Source: DATAYF01 sp036272735
Lineage (GTDB): Bacteria; Chloroflexota; Ktedonobacteria; Ktedonobacterales; Ktedonobacteraceae
Assembly (NCBI GenBank): GCA_036272735.1
Contig: DATAYF010000371.1
Span: forward strand, 1 to 5,606
DNA length: 5,606 nucleotides
Direction of reading: 5' to 3'
Shown piece after piece: positions 1 to 5,316 of this stretch (its first letter is position 1; every line of letters starts with the position of its first letter). Under the pieces are notes generated by a model. It worked only from the letters and a program-made list of their open reading frames with translations, did no database searches and was not told the origin of the DNA. A program made the position numbers and the translations under genes.

Positions 1-2
1 CT

Positions 3-629
3 GGTTGCTTCTTGTTCGTCGAAGTGAGGCACGGTACCCCTCTGCTTCCCCTCCACTTCTTCTCATCGACAATCTTTCGCATACTCCTGGTTGGGTGCGT
101 TCTCAACTTCGGTCTGTATGGTCTCCTGTTTGCCCTTTCCCTGTTCTTTCAGGACATCTCTCACGACCCAGCAGTTCTGGCGGGTGTGGCGCTACTGCCG
201 ATCACCATTGCTACCGGAAGCACCGCTCTGATCTCAGGGAGGATCACTGCACGTTTGGGCACACGCTGGCCAATGATTGGAGGGCTGGCGGCAAGCTGTC
301 TTGGCACACTCTTGCTCCTGTTAGGCGAGACTGGCAATACGCTCCTTGTGTTAACGATTGGAGAAATCGTCGTCGGCCTTGGCTGTGGGATGACCGTCCC
401 TGCCATGACGACGGCCCTCCTGAACGCGGTTCCCAAGAGCCAGGTGGGTGTCGCTTCAGCACTGCTGAATGCGAGCCGTCAACTGGGAGGGGTACTTGGT
501 GTGGCGATCGTAGGCTCAATGCTCGGTTCTGTGAGTGAGAGGAGCACGTTTCTGGCTGGCATGCATCTTGCGCTGGTGCTTGTCGCGCTGCTGTTCTTGC
601 TGGGCAGCGTGCTGACCTCACTCACGTAG
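3..629 (+). CDS. DHA2-type MFS drug efflux transporter, C-terminal part (5' end outside window)
   Basis: This is the C-terminal 208 residues of an inner-membrane proton-driven exporter; the reading frame is open to the left edge, so the true start lies outside. The fragment begins in the long polar loop typical of 14-helix DHA2 (EmrB/QacA-like) proteins, with the 'PLLPLHFF' loop motif at fragment residues 13-20. About six hydrophobic segments follow, near residues 26-48, 59-79, 90-109, 113-140, 159-177 and 183-205. A motif-A-like cytoplasmic loop (GRITARLGTRWPM, 79-91) and the conserved NASRQLGGVLGVAIVG helix (156-171) support the family. It ends on TAG with only three residues after the last helix, a normal ending for the family. 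Family membership is secure; the exported substrate cannot be predicted. Whether it shares a transcript with the hydrolase 234 bases downstream is unknown. Confidence 0.9.
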   Translation, partial: GCFLFVEVRHGTPLLPLHFFSSTIFRILLVGCVLNFGLYGLLFALSLFFQDISHDPAVLAGVALLPITIATGSTALISGRITARLGTRWPMIGGLAASCLGTLLLLLGETGNTLLVLTIGEIVVGLGCGMTVPAMTTALLNAVPKSQVGVASALLNASRQLGGVLGVAIVGSMLGSVSERSTFLAGMHLALVLVALLFLLGSVLTSLT

Positions 630-692
630 CCTACAGAGTTGGGGAAGAGAATATATCGACCCGGATCGTGCTGGGTATTGCAAATGGGCAGC

Positions 693-704
693 CTGGCATG
701 CCAG
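693..704. promoter_or_regulatory. 12-bp perfect palindrome, candidate operator
   Basis: CTGGCATGCCAG is a perfect 12-base palindrome in the gap upstream of the hydrolase gene. It ends 18 bases before a TACAAT hexamer (723-728), so a repressor bound there could cover the -35 zone of a promoter. The symmetry is seen directly; the operator role is inference, and no regulator gene for it is visible in the window. Confidence 0.25.
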
Positions 705-849
705 TCGAGTTGGAAGGCATTTTACAATCGCCCCTGAAAGGCGAAGGATTATGCCCTTCGTGGCAAATAGAAAAGAGCTATCCCACTCGTCACTGCTGTG
801 CTTTTCCTTGCGCTGCTGGCTTCGGGTCGGGTTCTGACTCACGAAAATC

Positions 850-857
850 AAAAGGAG
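850..857 (+). promoter_or_regulatory. Ribosome-binding site that fixes the hydrolase start
   Basis: AAAAGGAG lies six bases before ATG 864. This strong Shine-Dalgarno match selects ATG 864 over the in-frame GTG at 798, which has no such sequence ahead of it. Confidence 0.75.
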
Positions 858-863
858 AATCCG

Positions 864-1748
864 ATGAAACACCCCGTGTCTTATCGCACCGTGCAGGTCG
901 ATAGCCTGTCCATTTTCTACCGCGAGGCTGGACTGAAAGACGCTCCTCCCCTGCTTTTGCTTCATGGACTCCCATCCTCTTCGCGGATGTATGAGCCACT
1001 TTTGCAGCGCCTGTCCGACCGCTATCACCTGCTTTCCCCAGCTTATCCGGGTTTCGGCCATAGCGACTGGCCTGATCGTCAAAAATTTGTCTACACCTTC
1101 GACAATATTGCGACCGTGATGGAGCATTTTACCGAAGCATTGGGTCTGACACATTACAGCCTCTACATGCAAGACTATGGTGGGCCAGTGGGCTTTCGCC
1201 TGGCTCTTGCTTACCCGGAGCGCGTGCAATCACTGATCGTGCAGGATGCCGTAGCCCATGATACCGGCCTCAGGGAAAACTGGAAACCCCGCCGCGCTTT
1301 TTGGGCCGACCGCGCAACGCACGAAGCAAGCTTGCGTACGAATCTGCTCTCGCTGGCAACCACGCGCACACGGCATGTGGGGAACGACCTCCAGGTTGTG
1401 CGCTACGATCCTGATCTGTGGACCGATGAATTCCGTTTCCTGAACCAGCCAGGCCAGGCCGACATCCAGAGCGATTTGTTTTACGATTACCAATCGAATG
1501 TTGCTTCCTATCCCAAATGGCAAACCTGGCTGCGTGAAACCCAGCCACACCTGCTCGTTCTTTGGGGGAAGTACGAACGCTCGTTCGATGCTTCCGAACC
1601 TGAAGTATTCCGCCGTGATGTCCCTCAGGCCGAAGTACATATAGTCGATGGTGGTCACTTCGCGCTGGATACGGCAGCAGATGACATTGCTAGCCTGGTT
1701 GACGGCTTCCTGACTACCGTGCTCTCTTATCCTGGCACCTGCTCTTGA
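864..1748 (+). CDS. Alpha/beta hydrolase, haloalkane dehalogenase/epoxide hydrolase-like
   Basis: This is a complete 294-residue cytoplasmic alpha/beta-fold hydrolase. The oxyanion-hole motif HGLP is at residues 34-37 and YPGFGHSDWP at 61-70. The nucleophile elbow is MQDYGGPVG (102-110), with Asp104 as probable nucleophile. The C-terminal catalytic His is His265 in DGGHFALDT. An Asp nucleophile is known from haloalkane dehalogenases, fluoroacetate dehalogenases and epoxide hydrolases, which work through an alkyl-enzyme ester, whereas esterases use Ser. The residue after the nucleophile is Tyr, not the halide-binding Trp of classical haloalkane dehalogenases, so dehalogenation should not be assumed. 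The acid position after strand 6 (WGKYERSF, 234-241) has Glu238 where related proteins often carry Asp. The region between (about 130-225) is the cap domain. The start at ATG 864 follows a strong ribosome-binding site. The fold is confident; the substrate is unknown. Confidence 0.92.
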   Translation: MKHPVSYRTVQVDSLSIFYREAGLKDAPPLLLLHGLPSSSRMYEPLLQRLSDRYHLLSPAYPGFGHSDWPDRQKFVYTFDNIATVMEHFTEALGLTHYSLYMQDYGGPVGFRLALAYPERVQSLIVQDAVAHDTGLRENWKPRRAFWADRATHEASLRTNLLSLATTRTRHVGNDLQVVRYDPDLWTDEFRFLNQPGQADIQSDLFYDYQSNVASYPKWQTWLRETQPHLLVLWGKYERSFDASEPEVFRRDVPQAEVHIVDGGHFALDTAADDIASLVDGFLTTVLSYPGTCS

Positions 1749-1929
1749 TGCTTTCAAACGGCACCCACTTATTCTTGCGTGTGCGGCACAAGATTCTATG
1801 CAAATTGCGCAAGAACATGAGCGATTGTCAAATCTCTTTGAGGTACTCTTCTCGCAGGGGAAAGATGCAGAGAAGCCGCAGGAGTATTCGAGGTTTCTGT
1901 GTGAAAGATCAACGTTGTCCCAGTGTTGA
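1714..1929 (+). pseudogene. Possible gene remnant, helical and TetR C-terminus-like
   Basis: Between the hydrolase and the SDR, one + frame is open from just after the TGA at 1711-1713 to the TGA at 1927-1929. From about 1741 it reads like real protein: ALDAFKRHPLILACAA, then an amphipathic stretch including QEHERLSNLFEVLFSQGKDA. The style resembles the C-terminal helices of a TetR-family regulator, but I cannot name a family with certainty. It has no N-terminal domain and no good ribosome-binding site; the only early ATG is at 1798, which would give 43 residues. The first part overlaps the hydrolase 3' end in another frame. I read it as a decayed gene end. Chance openness is a real alternative. 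Confidence 0.25.
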
Positions 1930-1946
1930 AGATAGCTCCATCGGCT

Positions 1947-1974
1947 TTGCCATGGACACCCATCGTTCTAGAAT
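1947..1974 (+). promoter_or_regulatory. Candidate sigma70-type promoter for the SDR-RidA-two-component operon
   Basis: TTGCCA (1947-1952) and TAGAAT (1969-1974) each match the sigma70-type consensus at five of six positions and are separated by 16 bases. Transcription would start near 1980-1982, giving a leader of about a dozen bases that contains the ribosome-binding site AAGGAA (1982-1987). The -10 hexamer overlaps the palindrome TTCTAGAA (1966-1973). The match is seen directly; activity is inferred. Confidence 0.45.
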
Positions 1975-1993
1975 GTGAAAGAAGGAAACATCT

Positions 1994-2716
1994 ATGTCTG
2001 AGAACAAAACTGCTCTGGTAACCGGAGCTTCGTCAGGAATTGGCCTTGAACTGACGAAGACCTTGCCTGCTCGGGGATATCAGGTCGTCGCCAACTCGCG
2101 CGCGCTGACACGCGCGGGAACCCTGACCGCTTCGGATTGCCTTGCCCTCGTTGACGGTGATATTACCGATCAGGAAACCGCACAAAAAGTGGTAGACACC
2201 GCCGTCCAACGGTTTGGTGGAGTGGATCTGCTCGTAAATAACACCGGGATCTTTCTTGCGAAACCCTTTACGGACTACACCTTTCAGGATTTCGATCGCC
2301 TGGTCAGGACAAACCTGGTCGGTTTCTTCTTTGTCACACAATATGCCGCTCGGCAGATGCGAAAACAGCATACCGGGTATAGCGTCACCATTACTACCAC
2401 ATTGGCAAATCAGTCTGTTGCAGGCGTTTCAGCATCCATTGCTCTTTTAACAAAAGGGGGATTAAATGCGGTGACCAAAGCCCTGGCCATGGAGTATGCG
2501 GGCCAAGGCATTCGCATCAATGCCGTTGCACCAGGCAACATTGATACCCCTCTGCACAAAAATGGTGATTATGGGTTCCTCAGCGCCATGCATCCGATCG
2601 CACGGATGGGTCAGGCATCGGAGATTGTTGATGCGATCCTGTACTTACACGCGGCAACCTTTGTCACTGGGGAAGTTCTTTCTGTGGATGGAGGAGCACA
2701 TGCAGGCAAATGGTGA
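1994..2716 (+). CDS. SDR-family oxidoreductase with atypical active site
   Basis: This is a complete 240-residue short-chain dehydrogenase/reductase. The Rossmann nucleotide-binding motif TGASSGIG is at residues 10-17, DGDIT at 54-58, the NNAG-equivalent reads NNTG at 82-85, and Asn107 (TNLVG) matches the structural Asn of the SDR tetrad. The usual catalytic Ser region reads TITTTLANQ (132-140). The YxxxK position reads ALLTK, so Lys154 is kept but Ala150 stands where the catalytic Tyr should be. The rest of the fold is intact: GGLNAVTKALAMEYAGQGIRINAVAPG (155-181, conserved helix and strand) and a C-terminal VTGEVLSVDGG motif. I recall a bacterial SDR subfamily with this same 'ITTTL...LTKGGLNA' pattern, so the change is probably an inherited family trait. 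Catalytic activity and substrate are uncertain. ATG 1994 follows AAGGAA by six bases. Its 3' end overlaps the RidA gene by 17 bases. Confidence 0.93.
   Translation: MSENKTALVTGASSGIGLELTKTLPARGYQVVANSRALTRAGTLTASDCLALVDGDITDQETAQKVVDTAVQRFGGVDLLVNNTGIFLAKPFTDYTFQDFDRLVRTNLVGFFFVTQYAARQMRKQHTGYSVTITTTLANQSVAGVSASIALLTKGGLNAVTKALAMEYAGQGIRINAVAPGNIDTPLHKNGDYGFLSAMHPIARMGQASEIVDAILYLHAATFVTGEVLSVDGGAHAGKW
2690..2696 (+). promoter_or_regulatory. RidA ribosome-binding site inside the SDR gene
   Basis: GGAGGAG lies three bases before ATG 2700 and decides the RidA start. It falls on the SDR codons for the conserved C-terminal Asp-Gly-Gly-Ala motif, so the two genes share these bases and are probably translationally coupled. 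Confidence 0.7.
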
Positions 2717-3215
2717 TCGCAACAGTCCGCAAACGCCTCGTGAGAGGCTGGAAGCGCTTGGTATCCAGCTTCCAACGCCTCCGACACCACTGGGGAACTA
2801 TGTGGAAACAGCGTTGGTGGGGACCCTGCTCTTTACCAGTGGCATCCTGCCTTTTGTCGATGGGAAGCTCCTGTTCACAGGCCGGTTGGGTGCTGATCTG
2901 ACAGTGGAACAGGGGCAAGAAGCGGCCAGATCTGCGGCCTTGAATGCGCTGGCTGCAGCAAGTCATTTCCTGGGCGGCGTGGATCGTCTTCGGAAAGTGA
3001 TACGAGTTGGCATAGCTCTGGCGACGACCGAGGCATTGACGCAACATGCAGCAGTTGCAGACGGGGCTTCAGACCTGTTTGCTCAGATCTTTGGGAAGGA
3101 ACAGGGGCATACCCGTCTGGTCTCTGGAGCCTATAGCTTGCCTGTTCGAACCCCGCTGGTCCTGGATGCCATCTTTGAAGTTGTGGTGGAAGCGCACGAT
3201 GAATGGAGTACATGA
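2700..3215 (+). CDS. RidA family protein (YjgF/YER057c/UK114)
   Basis: This is a complete 171-residue RidA-family protein. Characterised RidA enzymes hydrolyse reactive enamine/imine intermediates made by PLP enzymes; other members of the superfamily act in catabolic pathways or have unknown roles. An N-terminal segment (PQTPRERLEALGIQLP, residues 10-25) precedes GNYVETALVGTLLFTSGILPF (32-52), as in the longer bacterial subfamily whose members start 'TPEERLAALG'. ARSAALNALAAASHFLGGVDRLRKVIRV (76-103) and GASDLFAQIFG (122-132) form the conserved core. Arg139 (HTRLVSG) is in the place of the substrate-carboxylate-binding Arg of E. coli RidA, and LPVRTPLVLDAIFEV (147-161) forms the last strands. 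Members form trimers in the cytosol. The close link to the SDR suggests the two act on one pathway; this is inference. It ends 13 bases before ATG 3229 of the response regulator. Confidence 0.92.
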   Translation: MQANGDRNSPQTPRERLEALGIQLPTPPTPLGNYVETALVGTLLFTSGILPFVDGKLLFTGRLGADLTVEQGQEAARSAALNALAAASHFLGGVDRLRKVIRVGIALATTEALTQHAAVADGASDLFAQIFGKEQGHTRLVSGAYSLPVRTPLVLDAIFEVVVEAHDEWST

Positions 3216-3228
3216 AAAGAAAGAGAAA

Positions 3229-3630
3229 ATGAAGAAGAAGCGCATTTTAGTCGTTGACGACGACCACGAGTTGCGATCGCTCATCCAGGAGTTGTTGGAA
3301 GAGGAAGCCTATGAGGTAGAGACAGCCATTGATGGCGTAGACGCCTTCGACCACCTGGACCACCAACAGAACGCGTATGATGTGATCTTGCTTGATTTAA
3401 CCATGCCACGTCTCAATGGATTACAATTCTTGCAACAGGCACAAGAACACGAGTTGACCCTCTTGCATTCGATTATTGCGCTGAGTGCCGATGAGGAAGC
3501 GCTCCAGCAATCCGCTGGGATGGGCATTGGCACCACCTTGAGCAAACCGTTTGATCTGGATGCCTTGCTCGTGCTGGTCGGGCGAGCAATAGACTGGAGT
3601 GAGGAGCCAGTGAGCGCTCACTCTTTTTGA
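3229..3630 (+). CDS. Single-domain response regulator (CheY-like receiver)
   Basis: This 133-residue protein is a receiver domain only, with no DNA-binding or enzymatic output domain. The acidic pocket is Asp11-Asp12 in ILVVDDD (6-12), the phospho-acceptor is Asp56 in VILLDLTMP (52-60), the switch Ser86 lies in IIALSAD (82-88), and the conserved Lys106-Pro107 is in LSKPFD. All residues needed for phosphorylation are therefore present. An in-frame ATG at 3199 would add ten charged residues (MNGVHEKKEK) and overlap the RidA gene by 17 bases; a GGA-containing sequence (3188-3192) precedes it, so that start is also possible. I chose 3229 because the first strand begins right after it, as is usual for these proteins. 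The kinase gene 36 bases downstream is the obvious partner. How the signal is passed on is not evident here. Confidence 0.92.
   Translation: MKKKRILVVDDDHELRSLIQELLEEEAYEVETAIDGVDAFDHLDHQQNAYDVILLDLTMPRLNGLQFLQQAQEHELTLLHSIIALSADEEALQQSAGMGIGTTLSKPFDLDALLVLVGRAIDWSEEPVSAHSF
3609..3628 (+). terminator. Weak terminator-like hairpin with T-run between regulator and kinase genes
   Basis: AGTGAGCGCTCACT (3609-3622) is a perfect 14-base palindrome that folds as a five-pair stem with a GCGC loop, followed by C and five T residues (3624-3628). It sits on the last codons of the response regulator gene. The same left arm, CAGTGA (3608-3613), can instead pair with TCACTG (3631-3636), which would break the first hairpin. 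The stem is short and AT-containing, so partial termination or attenuation is the most that could be expected. Confidence 0.35.
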
Positions 3631-3666
3631 TCACTGTGGGAAAGGAAGAACTCTTCGTTCTCAGGG

Positions 3667-5229
3667 ATGGGGGTACGTGAAAGGAAAAGCTTCTACACTA
3701 TGACTCTGTCGAATACCAAGCAGACCAGATGTGCCACTCTTGGCGAGCGCCCCGGCATCGATGACGATGACCAGAAACAGGCCGAAGAGAGGATCAAAAC
3801 CAGCGAGGAGAATTGGCGTGTGCTGGCCGAAATGGTCCCACAGTTGGTGTGGACCACACGAGCAGATGGCCGGGTGGATTATGCGAATCAACGGTTTTGT
3901 GACTACACCCATGCCACGCCGGAGCAACTCCAGGGCTATGGATGGAGCCAGTTTCTGCACCCGAATGATGCTGAACGTGCCCTGGCGGTGCGCATGCATG
4001 CCTTTCGTACGGGCGTCCCGTATGAGGTCGAATACCGTCTCCGCGAGGGCCAGACAGGTCGCTATCGCTGGTTCTTCGTCCGCGCCATGCCGGTGCGCGA
4101 TGAAACCGATCAGATCGTCAGGTGGTTTGGCACCTGTACCGATATTGAGGAGCAGAAGCATACCGAGGAAGCCTTGCGCCAGAGCCAGGAGCACATGCGC
4201 GCCCTGATCGACTCCAATATTATCGGGATTGTGTCGGTCGAAGTGGATGGAGAAGTAATCTTGGAAGCTAATGAGGCGTTTCTTCACATGACCGGATATA
4301 GCCGAGAAGAGGTGCGCAGTAGAACGCTGAGCCGGGTAAAGATCACTCCCTCGGACCAAGCGCTGCTCTTCGAGCGCATCATCCAGGAGGTCACCACAAG
4401 CGGACAGCACACGCCGGTTGAAGCTGAGGTGGTGTGTAAGGATGGTGGTCGCCTGCCAATTGTCTGCGGAGGGGTCCTCGTCCAGGACCAGCCGCGCCAG
4501 ATGATCTCGTTTCTGCTGGATAATTCAGCACGCAAGGCACTGGAACAACGCAAAGATGACTTTATCAGTATAGCCAGCCATGAACTCAAGACTCCGCTCA
4601 CGGCCTTGAGACTGCAGACCACCTTGCTGCACCGGCAACTGGCCAGGCAAGGCATCCAGCATGCGGTACCAGCTCTTGCCAGCATGGAAGCTCAGCTCAA
4701 CACCGTGATTCGGCTGGTGGGAGATTTGCTCGATGTTTCCAAGATCCAGGCGGGCCGAATGGAGTACGTCCAGGAGCCAGTGGATCTCAACGCCTTGCTG
4801 CGGGAGATTACCGCAACGATGCAGCACACGAGTCCCAGCCATACCCTGGCGGTGCGCGGTGCGGTGCAGGCCAGCCTGATCGGGGACCCGGACCGACTCG
4901 GACAGGTCTTCACCAACCTGCTCAGCAATGCCATCAAGTATTCCCCTGATGCCGAAACGGTTGAGATTGATCTCTCCACCTCTGAAGAGGCGGTTACGGT
5001 CCGTGTCCGTGATCATGGCCTGGGAATCCCGCGTGAGCAACTCGACAGGATTTTTGAACGCTTCTATCGGGTCACGGATCTGAGCCGGCGAGCGATCCCT
5101 GGCCTGGGCATGGGATTGTACATCGTGGCCGAGATTGTCAAGCATCATAGGGGAACCATCACGGTAGACAGTGCCCTCGGGAAAGGCTCGACCTTCACAG
5201 TGACCCTGCTCCACACGCACAATGACTGA
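3667..5229 (+). CDS. Soluble PAS-PAS sensor histidine kinase
   Basis: This is a 520-residue histidine kinase without signal peptide or membrane helices, so it should sense a cytoplasmic signal. After a polar N-terminus with a coiled-coil-like stretch come PAS 1 (about 46-135) with its PAC extension (about 118-163, ending WFGTCTDIEEQK) and PAS 2 (about 172-290). The HisKA domain follows (about 294-361) with phospho-acceptor His305 in SIASHELKTPLT. The HATPase domain (about 405-516) shows the N box FTNLLSNAIKYS (415-426), G1 DHGLGIP (449-455), F box FERFYR (463-468) and G2 GLGMGL (479-484). All catalytic boxes are intact. The PAS ligand cannot be predicted. It probably phosphorylates the receiver encoded 36 bases upstream. 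The start is uncertain: neither ATG 3667 nor in-frame ATG 3700 has a well-spaced ribosome-binding site. AAAGGAAA (3680-3687) precedes the latter by 12 bases. No domain is affected by the choice. Confidence 0.93.
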   Translation: MGVRERKSFYTMTLSNTKQTRCATLGERPGIDDDDQKQAEERIKTSEENWRVLAEMVPQLVWTTRADGRVDYANQRFCDYTHATPEQLQGYGWSQFLHPNDAERALAVRMHAFRTGVPYEVEYRLREGQTGRYRWFFVRAMPVRDETDQIVRWFGTCTDIEEQKHTEEALRQSQEHMRALIDSNIIGIVSVEVDGEVILEANEAFLHMTGYSREEVRSRTLSRVKITPSDQALLFERIIQEVTTSGQHTPVEAEVVCKDGGRLPIVCGGVLVQDQPRQMISFLLDNSARKALEQRKDDFISIASHELKTPLTALRLQTTLLHRQLARQGIQHAVPALASMEAQLNTVIRLVGDLLDVSKIQAGRMEYVQEPVDLNALLREITATMQHTSPSHTLAVRGAVQASLIGDPDRLGQVFTNLLSNAIKYSPDAETVEIDLSTSEEAVTVRVRDHGLGIPREQLDRIFERFYRVTDLSRRAIPGLGMGLYIVAEIVKHHRGTITVDSALGKGSTFTVTLLHTHND

Positions 5230-5234
5230 GCCGC

Positions 5235-5261
5235 TGGCGTGCACGCCACAGAGGTTCTCTG
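5235..5261. promoter_or_regulatory. Palindrome followed by a small hairpin, in the gap after the kinase gene
   Basis: TGGCGTGCACGCCA (5235-5248) is a perfect 14-base palindrome six bases after the kinase stop codon. It is followed at once by a second dyad, CAGAG-GTT-CTCTG (5249-5261). Neither is followed by a T-run, so a classical intrinsic terminator is not supported. An operator for the downstream SDR gene or an RNA-stabilising structure is possible; both are inference. Confidence 0.3.
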
Positions 5262-5304
5262 CTCAACACAGTGTCAAGAAACAAGAAAAACATATTCTGT
5301 AAAG

Positions 5305-5310
5305 AAGGAG
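5305..5310 (+). promoter_or_regulatory. Ribosome-binding site of the second SDR
   Basis: AAGGAG lies six bases before ATG 5317, an optimal arrangement that fixes the start of the gene running off the right edge. Confidence 0.7.
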
Positions 5311-5316
5311 TTACGT

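Larger units (their letters stand above)
630..863. other. Intergenic region between transporter and hydrolase genes
   Basis: These 234 bases hold no convincing gene on either strand. They contain a 12-bp perfect palindrome (693-704), a TACAAT -10-like hexamer (723-728) without a convincing -35 partner, and a small hairpin (742-747 with 755-760) that lacks a following T-run. No strong terminator follows the transporter. The frame of the hydrolase stays open back to the TAG at 768-770 and encodes a hydrophobic stretch (about 777-830), but no ribosome-binding site supports its use. Confidence 0.5.

Noticed and set aside
742..760. CGAAGG/CCTTCG hairpin after the transporter gene as a terminator
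   Set aside because: The stem is only six pairs, the loop is seven bases, it lies over 100 bases past the stop codon, and no T-run follows.
798..863. GTG start at 798 giving the hydrolase a 22-residue hydrophobic extension resembling a signal peptide
   Set aside because: No Shine-Dalgarno sequence precedes GTG 798, while ATG 864 has a strong one. The hydrolase core starts normally after ATG 864 and the family is cytoplasmic.
618..1229. Long open frame on the - strand opposite the hydrolase 5' half
   Set aside because: It lies antisense to codons of a clearly conserved hydrolase and its translation resembles no protein family; this is a shadow of the + strand gene.
1745..1978. 77-codon + strand frame between hydrolase and SDR
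   Set aside because: Its translation is rich in Ser, Arg and Cys with no recognisable pattern, and another frame of the same DNA looks more protein-like; no ribosome-binding site supports it.
2095..2116. CGCGCG inverted repeat inside the first SDR gene
   Set aside because: It lies in conserved-frame coding sequence and consists of simple alternating CG runs that can arise from Arg/Ala codons; no regulatory reading is supported.
3661..4410. 249-codon open frame on the - strand opposite the kinase PAS region
   Set aside because: The + strand encodes recognisable PAS domains over the same bases. The antisense translation has no recognisable motif.
4525..5244. 239-codon open frame on the - strand opposite the kinase catalytic region
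   Set aside because: It mirrors the HisKA and HATPase codons, whose motifs are intact on the + strand, so the openness is a by-product of codon bias.
5270..5298. Promoter ahead of the second SDR using TATTCT at 5293-5298
   Set aside because: The hexamer at the matching -35 position (AGTGTC) does not resemble the consensus, so there is not enough to call a promoter.
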